Part shown: in pieces, positions 45,865-57,626 of the stretch
How positions within the stretch are numbered: position 1 is the stretch's first letter
Layout: every line of letters begins with the position of its first letter
Source of the DNA: Hexactinellida sp. DTS-2022
Lineage: Eukaryota > Porifera > Hexactinellida
Assembly (NCBI GenBank): GCA_028753945.1
Contig: JAPNXP010000002.1
Coordinates: 4,588,001 to 4,652,000, forward strand
Length of the DNA stretch: 64,000 nt
Reading direction: 5' to 3'
The notes under the pieces: model-generated
Seen by the model: the letters and a program-made list of their open reading frames with translations, nothing else
The model's database searches: none
What the model was told of the DNA's origin: nothing
Translations under genes and position numbers: made by a program

Positions 45865-48133
45865 GGAGATAGCCCCTTGAAAAAGAAATGTTAATTGATT
45901 TCAAGTTTGATAGCGTTTTTGGACTGTACTATGTAGCAGTAGTTTACTTGGAAAATAGAATTGATTTACCTTGAATTATTATAGAGTTATTTACTATAAT
46001 ATAATTTATCTTATATGAATCCATATAGCCGTTGCCCAGTGATATCAATTCAACAGTAAACAGCTAACTTAGTTTGTGGTTGTATTTCAACTATAATAGT
46101 ATATGATTGAATGACCATAGTAAGCTTTTGTTGAATTTTAAATTAATTAATTTTTTATGAAGATTTTTCATAAATATGTGTAATATTGATGGCCAATTTC
46201 ACTAAGGCCCCACTATACTCAAGAATGACATTGAGATTAGTGTGTCTTTGGATAGTTACCTGTAAAGTATACCAGTGTACAAAGTTTCAGGTGAATCTGA
46301 ACAATACTTTTGTTGTAGCGACCATTTTAGAGCTTAGGAATGTGCACATCATCATCAAAAGGTCAATTTTCAAACGTCGTCCAATGTTCTTTAGTCTAGA
46401 TTTTGTAAATTTGTCCCAAATTGGTTAGAACCAAGTGGAAATAACAGAGTGCATATCTGGGTTTATAGAAACACGAATATCTAACATTTTGGATCTAAAC
46501 ATTCGGAGTTACAACATTTTGAAGTCAAAATTCAACCTCAAAACGTCAACAATTCGCAATTTGGGAGTCGAGGTTTGACTTCAAAGGGATGTAACTCTGA
46601 AAGTTTCCAAGTGAAATCTTAGTTTTTCGTGTTTATATAAAACTACATATGATATCAGTTATTTACACTTGGTTTCAACCAAATTGGACTAAAATTGCGA
46701 AATCTATACTAAAGAACATTTATTATTTATTCACATTTCCCACTATTTTGAATAAAATGAGGCAAATATATAGGATTGCAACCATCAGGATAATTGATTC
46801 AATAATTCCGCATATGACATTGTAATAATGTGAAGATGTGTTTAGGAATTTAGTGCTAAGCTCTAGAGTTTATAGTTCTCGAGATAAAAATTTGCTAAAT
46901 CATCAAAAATGGGCACACTTTATGCCCATATATGGTCATTTGGAAAAACATTTCGAGTTATGGTCATAAAATGTATTATGGAGGGATAGGAAACCGGGTA
47001 TTGCGAGCATTTTGCACTAAAAAATTTCTTTATTGGTCAACGGGTTTTTGAGATTCAAAATAGAAATGTGAAAGGACCACCCAATGAGCTGAAAGGTCAG
47101 AAAGGTAAAATTGCTAGATCTTTCACAGTTTTTATCCAAATTGTTTGAAACCAAGTGTAAACTAATGGATATATATTTAATTTGGGAATGACCTTGATCT
47201 AAACTTTACAATGTGTACTTTCATAGTTCCAGCCCTTTGAAGTCAGACTTGGCACATTGACAGTCCAAAACTGACTTCAAATGACTATAACTCGGAATTT
47301 TTAAATTGAAATGTTGAAAATTTTGTTTACACCCTAAATATATATGGTAATACACTAATCTATGAATAACAACGAAATTGAACGAACAATATGGCTGTGC
47401 CAGCCTACAAACCTTTCAACCCATTTGAAAATGTCACCCTCCATGATGTCCATCACATTCCCGGATCTTATAAAGGTCGCTACAGCAAAACTATTGCTCA
47501 GATTCACTTGAAATTTGAAATGTAGGTGTACTTTAGGGGGTACTATCCAAAAACAATCGAATCTCAATATATCTGTCGACCATTGTGGGGCCGTAATTTG
47601 AACTTTCGTCCGAAATTGTCTATACTATATCATAGAATTCCTTGTTTACAGAGCCCTACTGACTTCAAATCATCTCAATTTTAAAAAGAATTTGCGAGAT
47701 TATCTACCAGGGTGAAACAAACAGGAAAACGAATTTAACTCAATTTCTCATTTGCAGTATAGTGCGGCCTTCACTAACTCAATTATTATCAATTTCTATT
47801 TCTTTAAAATGTGTGTTCTAAAACTACTATCTTACTCTACATACGATAAGGAGCAACTTTGCAATTGATTTTGAGTCTCTATCTTTTATATATTTTGAGA
47901 TATCACTGGGCAACGACCATCTTTTGAGGGCGAAAATTTCTTTGGACAAGATGACGACACTCACCCACTTCTGAGGACTTTCGTAAACCAAAAATTGACT
48001 TACGTCACCAAAAATTATCGGATTCAAATTTTACTTCATATTCGAGAGGTTTACACATATATGTATAATTGCACAGGTACAACCCATATTTGAACAATTA
48101 TTAATTTTTGGTCCGATCGAAGGGGCAATCTCC
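45865..48133 (+). mobile_element. M3 TTAA element, split by the TIR element 46206-47769
   Basis: The left end GGAGATAGCCCCTTGAAAAAG is preceded by GTAA (one change from TTAA). The right end CGAAGGGGCAATCTCC is followed by TTAA (48134-48137). The body matches the 13869 copy up to 46197 and again from 47778. Removing the insert and one duplication gives about 700 bp of M3. Confidence 0.75.
46206..47769. mobile_element. Long-TIR element with 8-bp target duplication, 1564 bp
   Basis: Flanked by perfect TTCACTAA (46198-46205 and 47770-47777). The left terminus is GGCCCCACTATACTC and the right terminus is the complement of GGCCGCACTATACTG. A second, longer match to the left end lies inside at 47527-47594 (complement of GGCCCCACAATGG, then TTGAGATTCGATTG, TTTTTGGATAGTACC), so the right end looks doubled. 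The 8-bp duplication and GG-starting TIR fit Merlin or Mutator-like groups; I cannot choose. Non-coding. Related to 35388-36795. Confidence 0.75.
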
Positions 48134-48137
48134 TTAA

Positions 48138-48873
48138 AAGTCGATCCTATGTTGTCATTAATGTTAGAATTCCGTTCATGCAGATTTAGTGGTAATGTTC
48201 AGCAAAATTACGTTTATGTAGGGCATTGAGATTTCAATTCGATTCCGAATCAACAAAACTAAGTTTCTTGTTTAACCGTACACGGCCCGCCATATTTTTT
48301 AGAAATATGTGGAATATTAAACTCGCTCAAACTTTCATGTTATAAATAATTGGGTTTAGTTAATTGGCAGATATATTTATATATATATCTTCTATTTGGA
48401 TTTTCACCCCTCTGAATATTTTTATCATCAAACTAATCCAATTATAACGTAAACTTGTGAAAACGAAAACCCCCTTAATTCAGTGAATAATTCACTTTTA
48501 TAATATTTTTTTGAATAAATATATAGAACGTCGTTCAATGTTTGTTTGGTGATTATATCATGCAATTCAGATATATATATTTCCCAATAATAGGAAAAGT
48601 CTGAACGTATTATTTTGATTTTTGAATCTCTCCATTGTGATCCTTGGTTCATAATACCCCTTTTCTATCATCCATGGTTTAAATTTTCGCTAGTGCCCTC
48701 GAAAAAATTTAGTTATAAAATTTTATATAAGTTGCATTCTTATTGTACGTATTCTTAATTTCTGATCTGTAAGAAAATACAATTTTTGTTTCTATTTCTA
48801 TAATATTCACTTGGCTCTAAGGCCTTTCATGTCAACCTTATTTGGATTTAGTATGATAATTCTGAATAATTCA
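48138..48873. other. No gene recognised
   Basis: AT-rich sequence with short TATATATA runs near 48375 and 48560, and no assigned motif. Confidence 0.4.
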
Positions 48874-48881
48874 CTCTAGAT

Positions 48882-49000
48882 CAGTGGTCTTCAAACTTGG
48901 GTACGCGTACCCTAGGAGTACGCGAGGCTTCTCATGGGGGTACGCGTAATGTTAAAAAATAGCCAGGGGGTAGGCTGAGAAAAAAGTTTGAAGACCACTG
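48882..49000. mobile_element. Tiny hAT miniature element, 119 bp
   Basis: Perfect 17-bp TIRs, CAGTGGTCTTCAAACTT, with a perfect 8-bp duplication CTCTAGAT (48874-48881 and 49001-49008). The centre holds GGGTACGCGTACCC, a palindrome. The CAGTGGT.TCAAACT end is typical of Charlie-like hAT elements. Confidence 0.95.
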
Positions 49001-49235
49001 CTCTAGATTATATATATATATATCCTTTCATTCATTCTGATAATGGTTTCTAAAATATTTTTTGATATTTATAACTACTTTATTCTGATTATTCTTGTTT
49101 TGAATTGGCGATGATATTTTTGGCTTCTAATCAAGGAATTTCTCCTTATTTTGGATGACGAATTTTCATGGTAACTAAGGTATTTCACTCGATACACGTT
49201 TAGCTAACTTGTGAGAGACATTCATTGTTGGTTAA

Positions 49236-50487
49236 GGATGCTTGCTTCAAAAGTGTATTAGGGGTATGGGTAGTTTCACCAATAATGTGAAAAGTGAAGT
49301 GTTAGTGGTGAAACATAAATTTTAATTCACCAACTAAGATTATAAGCAAACTTCAATAACTTGCTTAGATCTATTTTTGGCATGCTATTGAATAACTTGA
49401 ACTTTGGCTTCCCATGTCAGTAACACTGTAGCATCAGAATTGACTGAATTCTTTCTACTTGAAATATGATAGGTGTAACTCCAAGAATTACAGTGATTAA
49501 TCATTACTACAAGTACTAAATTATGCAAGCACTTCAGAGTTAAAAAATGTTTAGAACATATTCTTTTATTTGATGCAACAGAAATTGTCAAAAAAAGGTC
49601 AAAAATTGACATTTTCACCTTCTTCCCCATGTAGCACATACACCAATTGTTCATTATGTCCAAAGTGCTTGCAAAATAAAGTTTATACCATATATATATA
49701 AGCCTGGAATTTTTGGAATGTTTGCTTCAGTACTTCAACATTAAACAATCCATCGTTTGTCAATAAATCCCGTTTTGAGTAAATTAAGGTTAAAGATTAT
49801 CGGAAATATTCTAGCTAATATGCACGAATCAAATGTGTATTATGTAATAGTATCCTTAGTATAGACTAATATAATACTCGACGATAGTTTTTAACATTGT
49901 ATTTTGAATAATATGTAGTTTTTGGCATGAATTGGAAGAGTTTATTGCAGTCCACGTTCTTTTGGGACACATTTTAAAGCAAAATATAATAAAATAATTA
50001 TCTGAAATTGTTATTGTTGTCATCATACATGTCTGTTTACCTTTGGTTATATATACATGGTCCATACTGTATAAGATTATATGAATAAAGCTTATGGGTT
50101 TATCATATTATAGTTGATTGACAAAAAGATATGCCAGGTTTGGGCATCGAAACCAGGAACACTTGCATACTGTTCCGATATGCTACCAACTGAACTACTG
50201 GTACTTCTAAATAATATAAAATGTATTATATTCCATATAAATGGGATATAGAATATAAAACACGTAAATAAATGTCAATAAATTTGAAAAAATGTATATA
50301 TATATTCATTTAATTGCCAAAACATCAATAATGACGTCACTAAAATCCCCAATGTAGGGAATGGAGTACTGATTTTTGAAAATTTTCAATTCCAGGATAA
50401 TTCCATGATATAGTTGTAATATATTTCACACTAATCTCGAAATTTCACATTGTTGATAAATTCCTCAGAATTCCGAAGCAAGCATCC
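49236..50487 (-). mobile_element. M2 TTAA element, 1252 bp
   Basis: TTAA at 49232-49235 and 50488-50491. The ends are GGATGCTTGCTTC and its near complement. GTGTATTAGGGGTATGGGT lies near the left, GTCCACGTTCTTTTGGGACA at 49950-49969, and the best-preserved tRNA-like module at 50138-50204. Its right-hand TTAA is shared with the M1 element that follows. Confidence 0.9.
50138..50204 (-). ncRNA. tRNA-like module inside M2 (best preserved)
   Basis: Read on the minus strand: box A/D-arm CAGTAGTTCAGTTGGTAGCA (50181-50200) and box B/T-arm CCTGGTTTCGATGCCCA (50140-50156), spaced as in a tRNA. D-loop and T-loop motifs are close to canonical, while the acceptor stem pairs poorly. It lies 284-350 bp from the M2 right end and reads inward. 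This looks like a tRNA-derived SINE head fixed within the DNA element. Confidence 0.65.
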
Positions 50488-50491
50488 TTAA

Positions 50492-51211
50492 GGTTAAATT
50501 ACGGCAGATTCATGTAAAAAAACACATAAATTTCGTTTTGAAGTAAGATGTTTAATTTTCACATATATAATAGAAGACATTATAGCTATATCGAAACTGA
50601 AAACGAAATCGAATTATTTTGAATAAATTCGATTTTATGGGGCGTGCAGTTTTATGGTAATGCAAAAGTCCCATAGGGGGATTTCTTCAGACTCCACCTG
50701 ATAAGTGTGTCGATCTCAAGATCATTATTAGCTAAAGACATATTATGTGCGATATATCACATAGATCATCGTTATATGCTGTAGGTGACTGGTTTAGAAT
50801 TTTGATTTGACCTAAATAAAAAAAGTTGCGACCTTTTGAACTAAAGAAATCATTAAAAAGGTCATGTTTTTTATGAGATATTTGATAAAATGTTTGAAAA
50901 ATAATTTCAGAGTCATAATTCAAAAATGTAAACCGACTACCAACTCCGTACGCTTATAATCTTTCAATATTGATTCTGATAACAAACATTGATGGCCGCA
51001 TTGCCAAATTACACTATAATATCGACCACCACTTTTTGAAATCGCCCTATGGGAGATTTGTATTAGCCAAATATTGAAACCGACAAAAAATAAAAAGTAT
51101 AATATATTGAGACATTTTCTTTTTTGTTTATTGCTTTGTATCGTACCTTGATCTATTTCTAACAATTACAGATTAATACAAGAGATTTCATTCCCGTGGG
51201 GTAATTTAACC
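50492..51211 (+). mobile_element. M1 TTAA element, 720 bp, young copy
   Basis: TTAA at 50488-50491 and 51212-51215. It is in the opposite orientation to the 42403 copy and nearly identical to it. It is inserted exactly at the TTAA that ends the M2 element. Confidence 0.92.
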
Positions 51212-51269
51212 TTAAGTACTCGTATGGTGTCCATGATTCACGGTTAGCTAACACAATCTTATATATTGC

Positions 51270-51660
51270 TATTTACCGGTTACCTGGCCGAATAATATTA
51301 TAATATTTATGCGATCAGCCAAACCCTCTATATAATTACGGGTAACCTGGCAGAATAGTAATATTCTAACATTTACACGATCAGCTAATCCCTATATATA
51401 TATATATACAGCAACATCCGGTAACTCGACTGCCCGTTAACTCGAACATTCGCTATCTCGAAAGGATTTTTCATTCCCCTGAGGGTTCGAGTTACCGGAT
51501 GTTGACTGTATATATATATATATATAATATACATACGTATTCCGGTTACCTGGCCTAATAATATTATAATATTTATACGTTCAGCAAAACCCTCAATACA
51601 TTATTTACGGGTACCTATTCGAATAGTATTGTGTATATTCGGTCAGGTACCTCCACGCCC
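51270..51660 (+). repeat. Dispersed direct repeats of a GGTTACCTGGCc-AATA unit
   Basis: Units with CCGGTTACCTGGCC, AATAATATTATAATATTTA and CGaTCAGC.AA.CCCT recur near 51275, 51350 and 51540, and a shorter form near 51620, broken by (TA)n tracts and the 100-bp element at 51409. A C run follows at 51659-51671. Confidence 0.55.
51409..51508. mobile_element. 100-bp pogo-type miniature element in a TA microsatellite
   Basis: The ends are CAGCAACATCCGGTAACTCG and the complement of CAGTCAACATCCGGTAACTC, flanked by TA inside (TA)n tracts. A TIR starting CAG with TA duplication is the pogo/Tigger pattern. Confidence 0.8.
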
Positions 51661-51700
51661 CCCCCCCCCCCAAGAAAATCATAATATTTATTGAGTTCGC

Positions 51701-52065
51701 CGTTCGAAATATTGATTATATTTTTTCGGTCAACTAAAGGTTTTCCCGGACGCACTAAAAATTGCATTTAGCGAGTTATCCTTTCCAAAATTGGATTTAT
51801 ATTCATACGGGCACCTATACCCTTCGCCCCCTCTACTAAAAGAATTATATTTCTACAGCTATCCGTTCAAAATTTCGATTATATTTTTTCTGTCAACTGA
51901 AAGTTTTTTCGCACGCACTAAAAATTTCATTTAGCGAGTTATCCTTTCCAAAATTGGATTTATATTCATACGGGCACCTATACCCTTCGCCCCCACTACT
52001 AAAAGAATTATATTTCTACAGCTATCCGTTCAAAATTTTCATTATATTTTTTCAGTCAAGTGATG
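51701..52065 (+). repeat. 163-bp tandem repeat, about 2.2 copies
   Basis: The marker CGTTC.AAAT starts at 51701, 51864 and 52027, exactly 163 bp apart. Each unit carries TTATATTTTTTC.GTCAA, GCGAGTTATCCTTTCC and CATACGGGCACCTATACCC. Neighbouring units are over 90% alike by eye. Confidence 0.85.
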
Positions 52066-54852
52066 GAGCAGTGATGGCATCATGGAGCACCCTTAGTGTG
52101 CATGAATTATTAGTCAGCCTGACTAGTCGCTGCAGATCAATTATATGCGCTTGCATAGTGTTTAGGAATTTTCTAGTCGGCTTGATAATATATATTGCCG
52201 AATACTTGTCAATGTGGGATGTCAAGAAATACCTATTTCTGGACTGAGTCTCAACACGTGATAACACGTGATTTGATAATTAAAAAAGACTAAGGAGTTC
52301 AAATTCCATCACCATTCTATTTGATTAAAATAATATTCCATTGAGCACGATAAACGCTTTTTCTGAATGTTTTATATCTATATTACCACTTACATATATT
52401 CTATTCTAGCCCATAATTATTTTTTATATATCTGGTTTGGGACTTTACTTCCTTATATCTCTATCAAGCATTGCTATCTTATTCAACTCATTGTTCAGAA
52501 ACATTTCTCTATTCAATTTTCTTTTTCCTATGACTCTTATTGACAATTACTCCTTGCTCTGAGGTTCTGATAACATTCCTTGGTAACAAAGGTCACTCCT
52601 GTCTCGCTTTGCGGCCAAGTGCTATTGCACAGGGACTTTATCGCGTGCTTCTAACCCAACCTGACTGACAGTATACCACTATAAACACTGATTACTCATG
52701 TTAGATGCTCCTGTACCTCACCCTGTCTGGTTTCCGGCCAAGTCCTTGTACACAAGAGCTATATCGAGAGTTTATAACCCAACCTGACTGACACTATACC
52801 TCCTCTTAGAACCATTCACTCAGCGTTCAAAGCTAGAGATAGTTTTTGGCCCCCATTGGCGAAATGTGTATCTTTTGTATCGCTTCCCGACTCTATTTGA
52901 TTTATAAATCTGCTCATCCTTGAGTGGAGGACATTCCCCTGTCTGCCGGTGTGTTCCCACTGTTGATTATGTAAACTGATGGGCCACCACATTAGCCCTA
53001 GTCTTGCTCTACCCCCTGCTTTTAAATCTCAACCCAGACCCTTCTCTCTCAAGTTTATTTCTCGAAACTCTGATAGGGCGCTCATCCCTCCATCCATCTG
53101 CCTTCTCTGCCCACTATATACCCTCGCCACGAGCTTTGATGAGCAAATCTATTATCTCTACTAGCGTTTTGTCATACAATTCATCTCAATTTCGTAATTG
53201 TGAAATTCCACTTTAGTCCTCCTTATTCGGGGACTTGTATATATGATATCTCAATCCCCACGCAAGATCTTCTAATTGACTGGAACTAAACTATCAATTA
53301 TGTAATATTTACTCTGTTGACATATTATTCATAATACTCTTTTATGTGCTTTTAGCAATGTGCAATTGTTAGCCCTAAGTTTTTATCCTGTAATCTTGCT
53401 ATGTTATACTTGTACTTACATATATAATGATTGGAATTAGACAACTCATTTTGCTTTGGGGGTTTGGAAATATAGCGAACCAGTCAATTTACAGTATGTA
53501 CATATATTTGTCAGCTATATTGCTAAAGCGAAGTCATCCATTTCAATAGGGAACACTCTTATAGATGGCTCGTTCGAAAATTCTGCACGTTCACAATTCA
53601 GATTCATATGGATGATCGTAAAAATACGTTTATTGGCACGCACTAATTCGAACATCTGTATATGGTAAGCCTCAACCGTGTTATCAATACTCTTGTTCGT
53701 TTTTGGTCCCAAAATGGTGAAATGAGTATAAATTTTGTATTTGCCCGTGTATATGAGAGTTAGATTTCTGTTTGTAGAGCACCTTGTGAGCCTTGTGAGA
53801 TAGTATCTCTTTTGTGGTGTAATTGTACTCCCAATTCGAATAATTATGATTGTCACCTATAGTATTGACACAGGTGACCGGTTTGCGCCGTAACAGGTTA
53901 TCTAGTTGGGGAGTAAGTCTATTCCTGACAAGTTTAGGTTCGTATCACACTTTATGCTATTTCTGCTGTCACTACATTGCATCAGCCTACTATACAGAGG
54001 CACACATCCGGCACCATCCTCCCTAGGAATGTTACCATTTGGTAACAGTTTCAGTCTGGTATTAGAATGCATATAACTTTGTGTGTCTATTTCCCCCGAG
54101 TATATGGGTGCCAATTAGATATGCGATGAATGTTGGGTGACGGATCCAGTCCTGATCGGAGGGTGTGCCACCGTAGACGAGAGCTGCTTGACAAAGCGTA
54201 GCCGCTTGACGGGATAAAGAACCTGGCTGTGTCTAATTTGCTGTCATTACATTGACTGTGGTTTGCAAATGTGTCCCATTCATGTCTCTCAACAGTGTGG
54301 GAGCATCTACCTCAGCAATCAATCTTGGCAGGTGACACCTCTGACAGTTTATCATCCAATTGGGCACGTGTGTTGGTGAGTTATGATTATTTTGATTGTG
54401 CTCTCGCTAATGATATATTATTGTTACGATTCGTATGTGAACCAGACTCCTCCGAATGTTGGCCTTGTCCAGAGTGTAAATTGAGGCACTTAGATCATAA
54501 GTCAGTTTTTTAATGATCTCATGATAGACTTCTGGCAGGCTTGTTTGTCTCTTTGGGGAATTTCGAAAAACTGAGCTCGCTATATGTATACCTGTTACCT
54601 CTATCCCCTATCGTAACATTCAGTGAAGATACAGTTTGCTTGTGTATTTATTCAAATATTTCTGATAGACAATTACAATATACGTACGTTTAGGTATAAT
54701 GAGTTAATGCATACTGTACTAATAAATCCTACTACTATACAGACTACTGAAATAATTTATGATACGACTGAATCCAATCTCTAAATGGGTCAGCTGGCGA
54801 TCGTCCATTGGTTCCCGCGTGAAGTCAGTGTTCTTCTCGCGAGCGTGACCAG
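52066..54852. other. Unassigned, moderately higher GC; possible piggyBac 3' flank
   Basis: No frame here resembles a known protein; the longest (53515-53856, minus) has no recognisable motif. Two related blocks with CGGCCAAGT and AACCCAACCTGACTGACA occur at 52601-52677 and 52725-52796, about 124 bp apart. GC is nearer that of the piggyBac gene than that of the AT-rich surroundings, so part of this may belong to that element. I found no piggyBac terminal repeat to prove it. Confidence 0.4.
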
Positions 54853-57511
54853 CTAATATTCGAAGTCATCATCGGGTGAATCAGGATCATTTTCGCTGGA
54901 GCTCAGACCCTCGGGTTGAGTGAAGGGTTCGTTTGGCGGCGGCACTATGACTTGTTCCTGGGATCCGGTTTCAGTCGCCTCCTTTGTGTGTTGCTCTAAA
55001 AGTTCCACGAGATGCTGTCTACCGCATTCGTAACAGTAAATTGTTGACACTTGATGCAGGCTGTACGCTGTAATTTTCTGCAAATGAGACACCTCCCGAC
55101 TTGTTTGTCTTCGAACTCGGGTATATTTTTGGTCGGTTGTATCTGATGCTGTACTATGTTTCCCAACGAATCAATGGGTAAGAGTGGCTTTGACAACTGG
55201 ACGGTTGATGTCACTTTCCGAGATGTATAATTACCACAGAGAGATAGAATGACACACTCTTTGAACCATGCCAATGTGTGTCTACGTTCTGCAGCTGTAT
55301 TCCACATACCTTGTGCCTTCTTAGCTGTTTTGAATAGGATCCAGGCGTTGACCATCGCTGAGTCTAATATGTGGAAGAATATCTTGATATATCCGCGTTT
55401 GGATGTGAGAGGAATTGCATGTTGTCCCACGAGTCTGTCATGCCTGTCGACCCCTCCCATTCTATAATTGTATACTTTGACAATAGGTGGACTCGCTATA
55501 AGCTTTCGGGTGTAATTTCCGTCTTCGTCCCGGATGTTCTTTCGGTGGCATTGAAGTTCCGGATCAGTTGGAATAGCGGGTAAGCAGTTAGTGATGAAAA
55601 CCACCTTTTTGTCGATGGTGCGATACTTCTTGTCATACCACACGAGTAAGCACACCGGCTCTTCAGCCTGAAGTTTTCGTTCTTCACCTTGCCTTGTACG
55701 ATGCCGGTTTGTCGTGAGCGAAGATAAGCCGCCAGGTCGAGATGGGAGAAGAACCTATCGCAGTAGATGACATGACCCTTTTCTAAGTAGGGTTCGGCTT
55801 GTTGTAGCACCACATCTCGCCCTCCCACTGACAGTACACTGCTTCCGAAGTAGATGTTCTGGGTGAGGGAGTATCCGCACATGCACAGGCAACTGCCCAT
55901 AACTTTATTCCGTATTTATGCGGCTTAGCGGGCATGTATTGACGCAGCACACTCCTTCCGTAGAACTTTACCATCATTTCGTAAATGGAGAGTGCTCTTT
56001 GCAGGGGTAATAAGTTTAGCGGAGTTACGATTGACATCGGTGAGCTGGTCGGCGAGTTTTGCCTCAAAACGTTTCGCTGTGCTGAGGTCTTGATATAGTG
56101 TTTGATTGTCGTTGAAGTGTAAACATGGTTATCAGCTGCTCAAAACGATTCCGCGATGTGTGTGCTTGGAAATGTGGCAGATTGTAGATTTCTGATTGAT
56201 GGAAATAGGCTCGACGATTTGGGAACTTTGCCAGCGATGTCCAAAGGAGGAGTCCTATGAAGCAGCGCATCTCGTTGTAGGTGGGCACTTGCCAATTGTG
56301 TAACCCCTTTTGGTTGCCGTATAGTATGGTCTGCTGGAGAATGGTCTCGATTTGGTGTGGCGTATAGATGGCATCGAAAAATTCCACCGGTTCATTACAT
56401 TTGAGTAGGTACTGTCCTTGTTGAGACAGTTTGTGCTGCTGGGAGGGTGGATCAGGGTGTAGCTGATTGAGTGGCTCAGGAATGGCTGGTGCTACCTTGG
56501 GGATATTACCCAGTGAGTTTCTGTCCACTGATAGAGCATCTTCATATGGCTCCTGGAAGAAAGGCAGTGCTTGGAGATATTCTGTGGATTTGATCGAACT
56601 CCCTATGAGCTGTTTGTGCTCTGCGTCCCAGATCTCAGGATAGAATCGTTCAATTGGGGTGTTTCTTAGGGTCAATAGTCTTCGATACTTTTCTTTTCAC
56701 ATTGTGACTTTGTTTCCGTGTTAGCATCAATAGCGTATACATAGAGATCTACACGTGGTAGTCCTGTGGGTGATTTTAGATTGGTATCGGGCTTGAAGAT
56801 GGGCCGGTGTTCCCAGATTTTGGATTTTTCCGGATAGTAGGCGGGCATTCTATAATTATCATCATCATCATCAGGATTGTAGGTTCGCATTGTGAATATT
56901 TGTGGACTTGGCTGGGGGCTAGTTTGCAGTTGCACCTGTTCAGCGATGTAAGTGACGGCTGTAACGGGTTTGACTGGTTGGGATTTAGGATTGTAGCGGA
57001 AATCTTTGCGTTTTGTTTTGCTGCTGAGTGCGGATGGGCTTGAGCTCCGCTTTCCTATGGCCCGTGTATCGAAAGATGTTTGAGCAGGAGGAAAGGTAAA
57101 GTGTTGTGTGGTTCCCACATCTGTCTGAGGGGTCGAGCTGATGTGTAACTGTGGCAAGGTCACACCAGCTAATTGGCTAGCTCGACTGAACAAGGGGCTG
57201 CTGGCTGTTAGTAATTCCTCTGACACATCCTCGCTAGCGAATGATAGGCTAAGTATCGGGTCAGTTGTCGAGGCTATCGTCGTAGTATTTGAGCTGAGAG
57301 TTGGGTCAGTTGGATGGGCCTCCTGTAATAGACCGTAGAGTTCATCGTCGTCCCCACTATCCTCCGATAAAGGTGACTCATCGTAGGAATCATTCTGATC
57401 AATGGGTTGTGTGGCAGTGCCCGGTTCAAGGCTGAGATTGGCATCAGCTTCCAGCTGATCGTCGTCTTGGTCCCATGTTGAGTGTGTGGGAAGGTTGGAT
57501 TTACTTACCAT
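54853..57511 (-). pseudogene. piggyBac-family transposase, near full length, six frameshifts
   Basis: About 880 codons in consecutive minus-strand frames. An acidic disordered N-terminus (57511 to about 56675) is followed by the DDE region: EPVEFFDAIYTPHQIETIL, PTYNEMRCFIGLLLWTSLAK, FNDNQTLYQDLSTAKRFEAK, SIYEMMVKFYGRS-LRQYMP, HVIYCDRFFSHLDLAAYL, then YNYRMGGVDRHDRLV and the FHILDSAMVNAWILF helix. The C-terminus has a Cys-rich zinc domain (GRCLICRKL...CIKC...CYECG) and an acidic tail. In piggyBac the catalytic residues are D268, D346 and D447. Here the second (CDRFF) and third (GGVDRHD) are present, but the first, normally SIDE, reads SIYE. One-base shifts lie near 56675, 56120, 56000, 55878, 55657 and 55038 (four losses, two gains). 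No in-frame stop codon exists inside any block, so recent decay or sequence error are both possible. piggyBac inserts at TTAA. I could not find its terminal repeats. Confidence 0.88.
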
Positions 57512-57626
57512 TTGATTGGTTAGAGTTGTAGTTGCAGATGTTACTTGAGGTTGAACTGTTGAGTGACTGTAATTGGCAATGTTTGCAAATAATGATCCTC
57601 TATATATAGGAGCTGGGACACACTAC
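57512..57626. promoter_or_regulatory. Upstream region of the piggyBac gene
   Basis: Contains TATATATAGG (57601-57610), placed about 90 bp upstream of the start codon on the minus strand. It could serve as a TATA element (complement CCTATATATA). No other motif. Confidence 0.3.

Noticed and set aside
51478-51500. Box-B-like GGTTCGAGTTACC as a Pol III promoter
   Set aside because: It is part of the TIR of the 100-bp pogo-type element, with no box A at proper spacing.
53515-53856. 113-residue minus-strand frame
   Set aside because: No recognisable motif, start context or neighbour; the length is within chance for this composition.
54853-57511. Six separate genes or exons in the piggyBac region
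   Set aside because: The frames overlap and splice together at one-base offsets with no room for introns. They are one gene with frameshifts.
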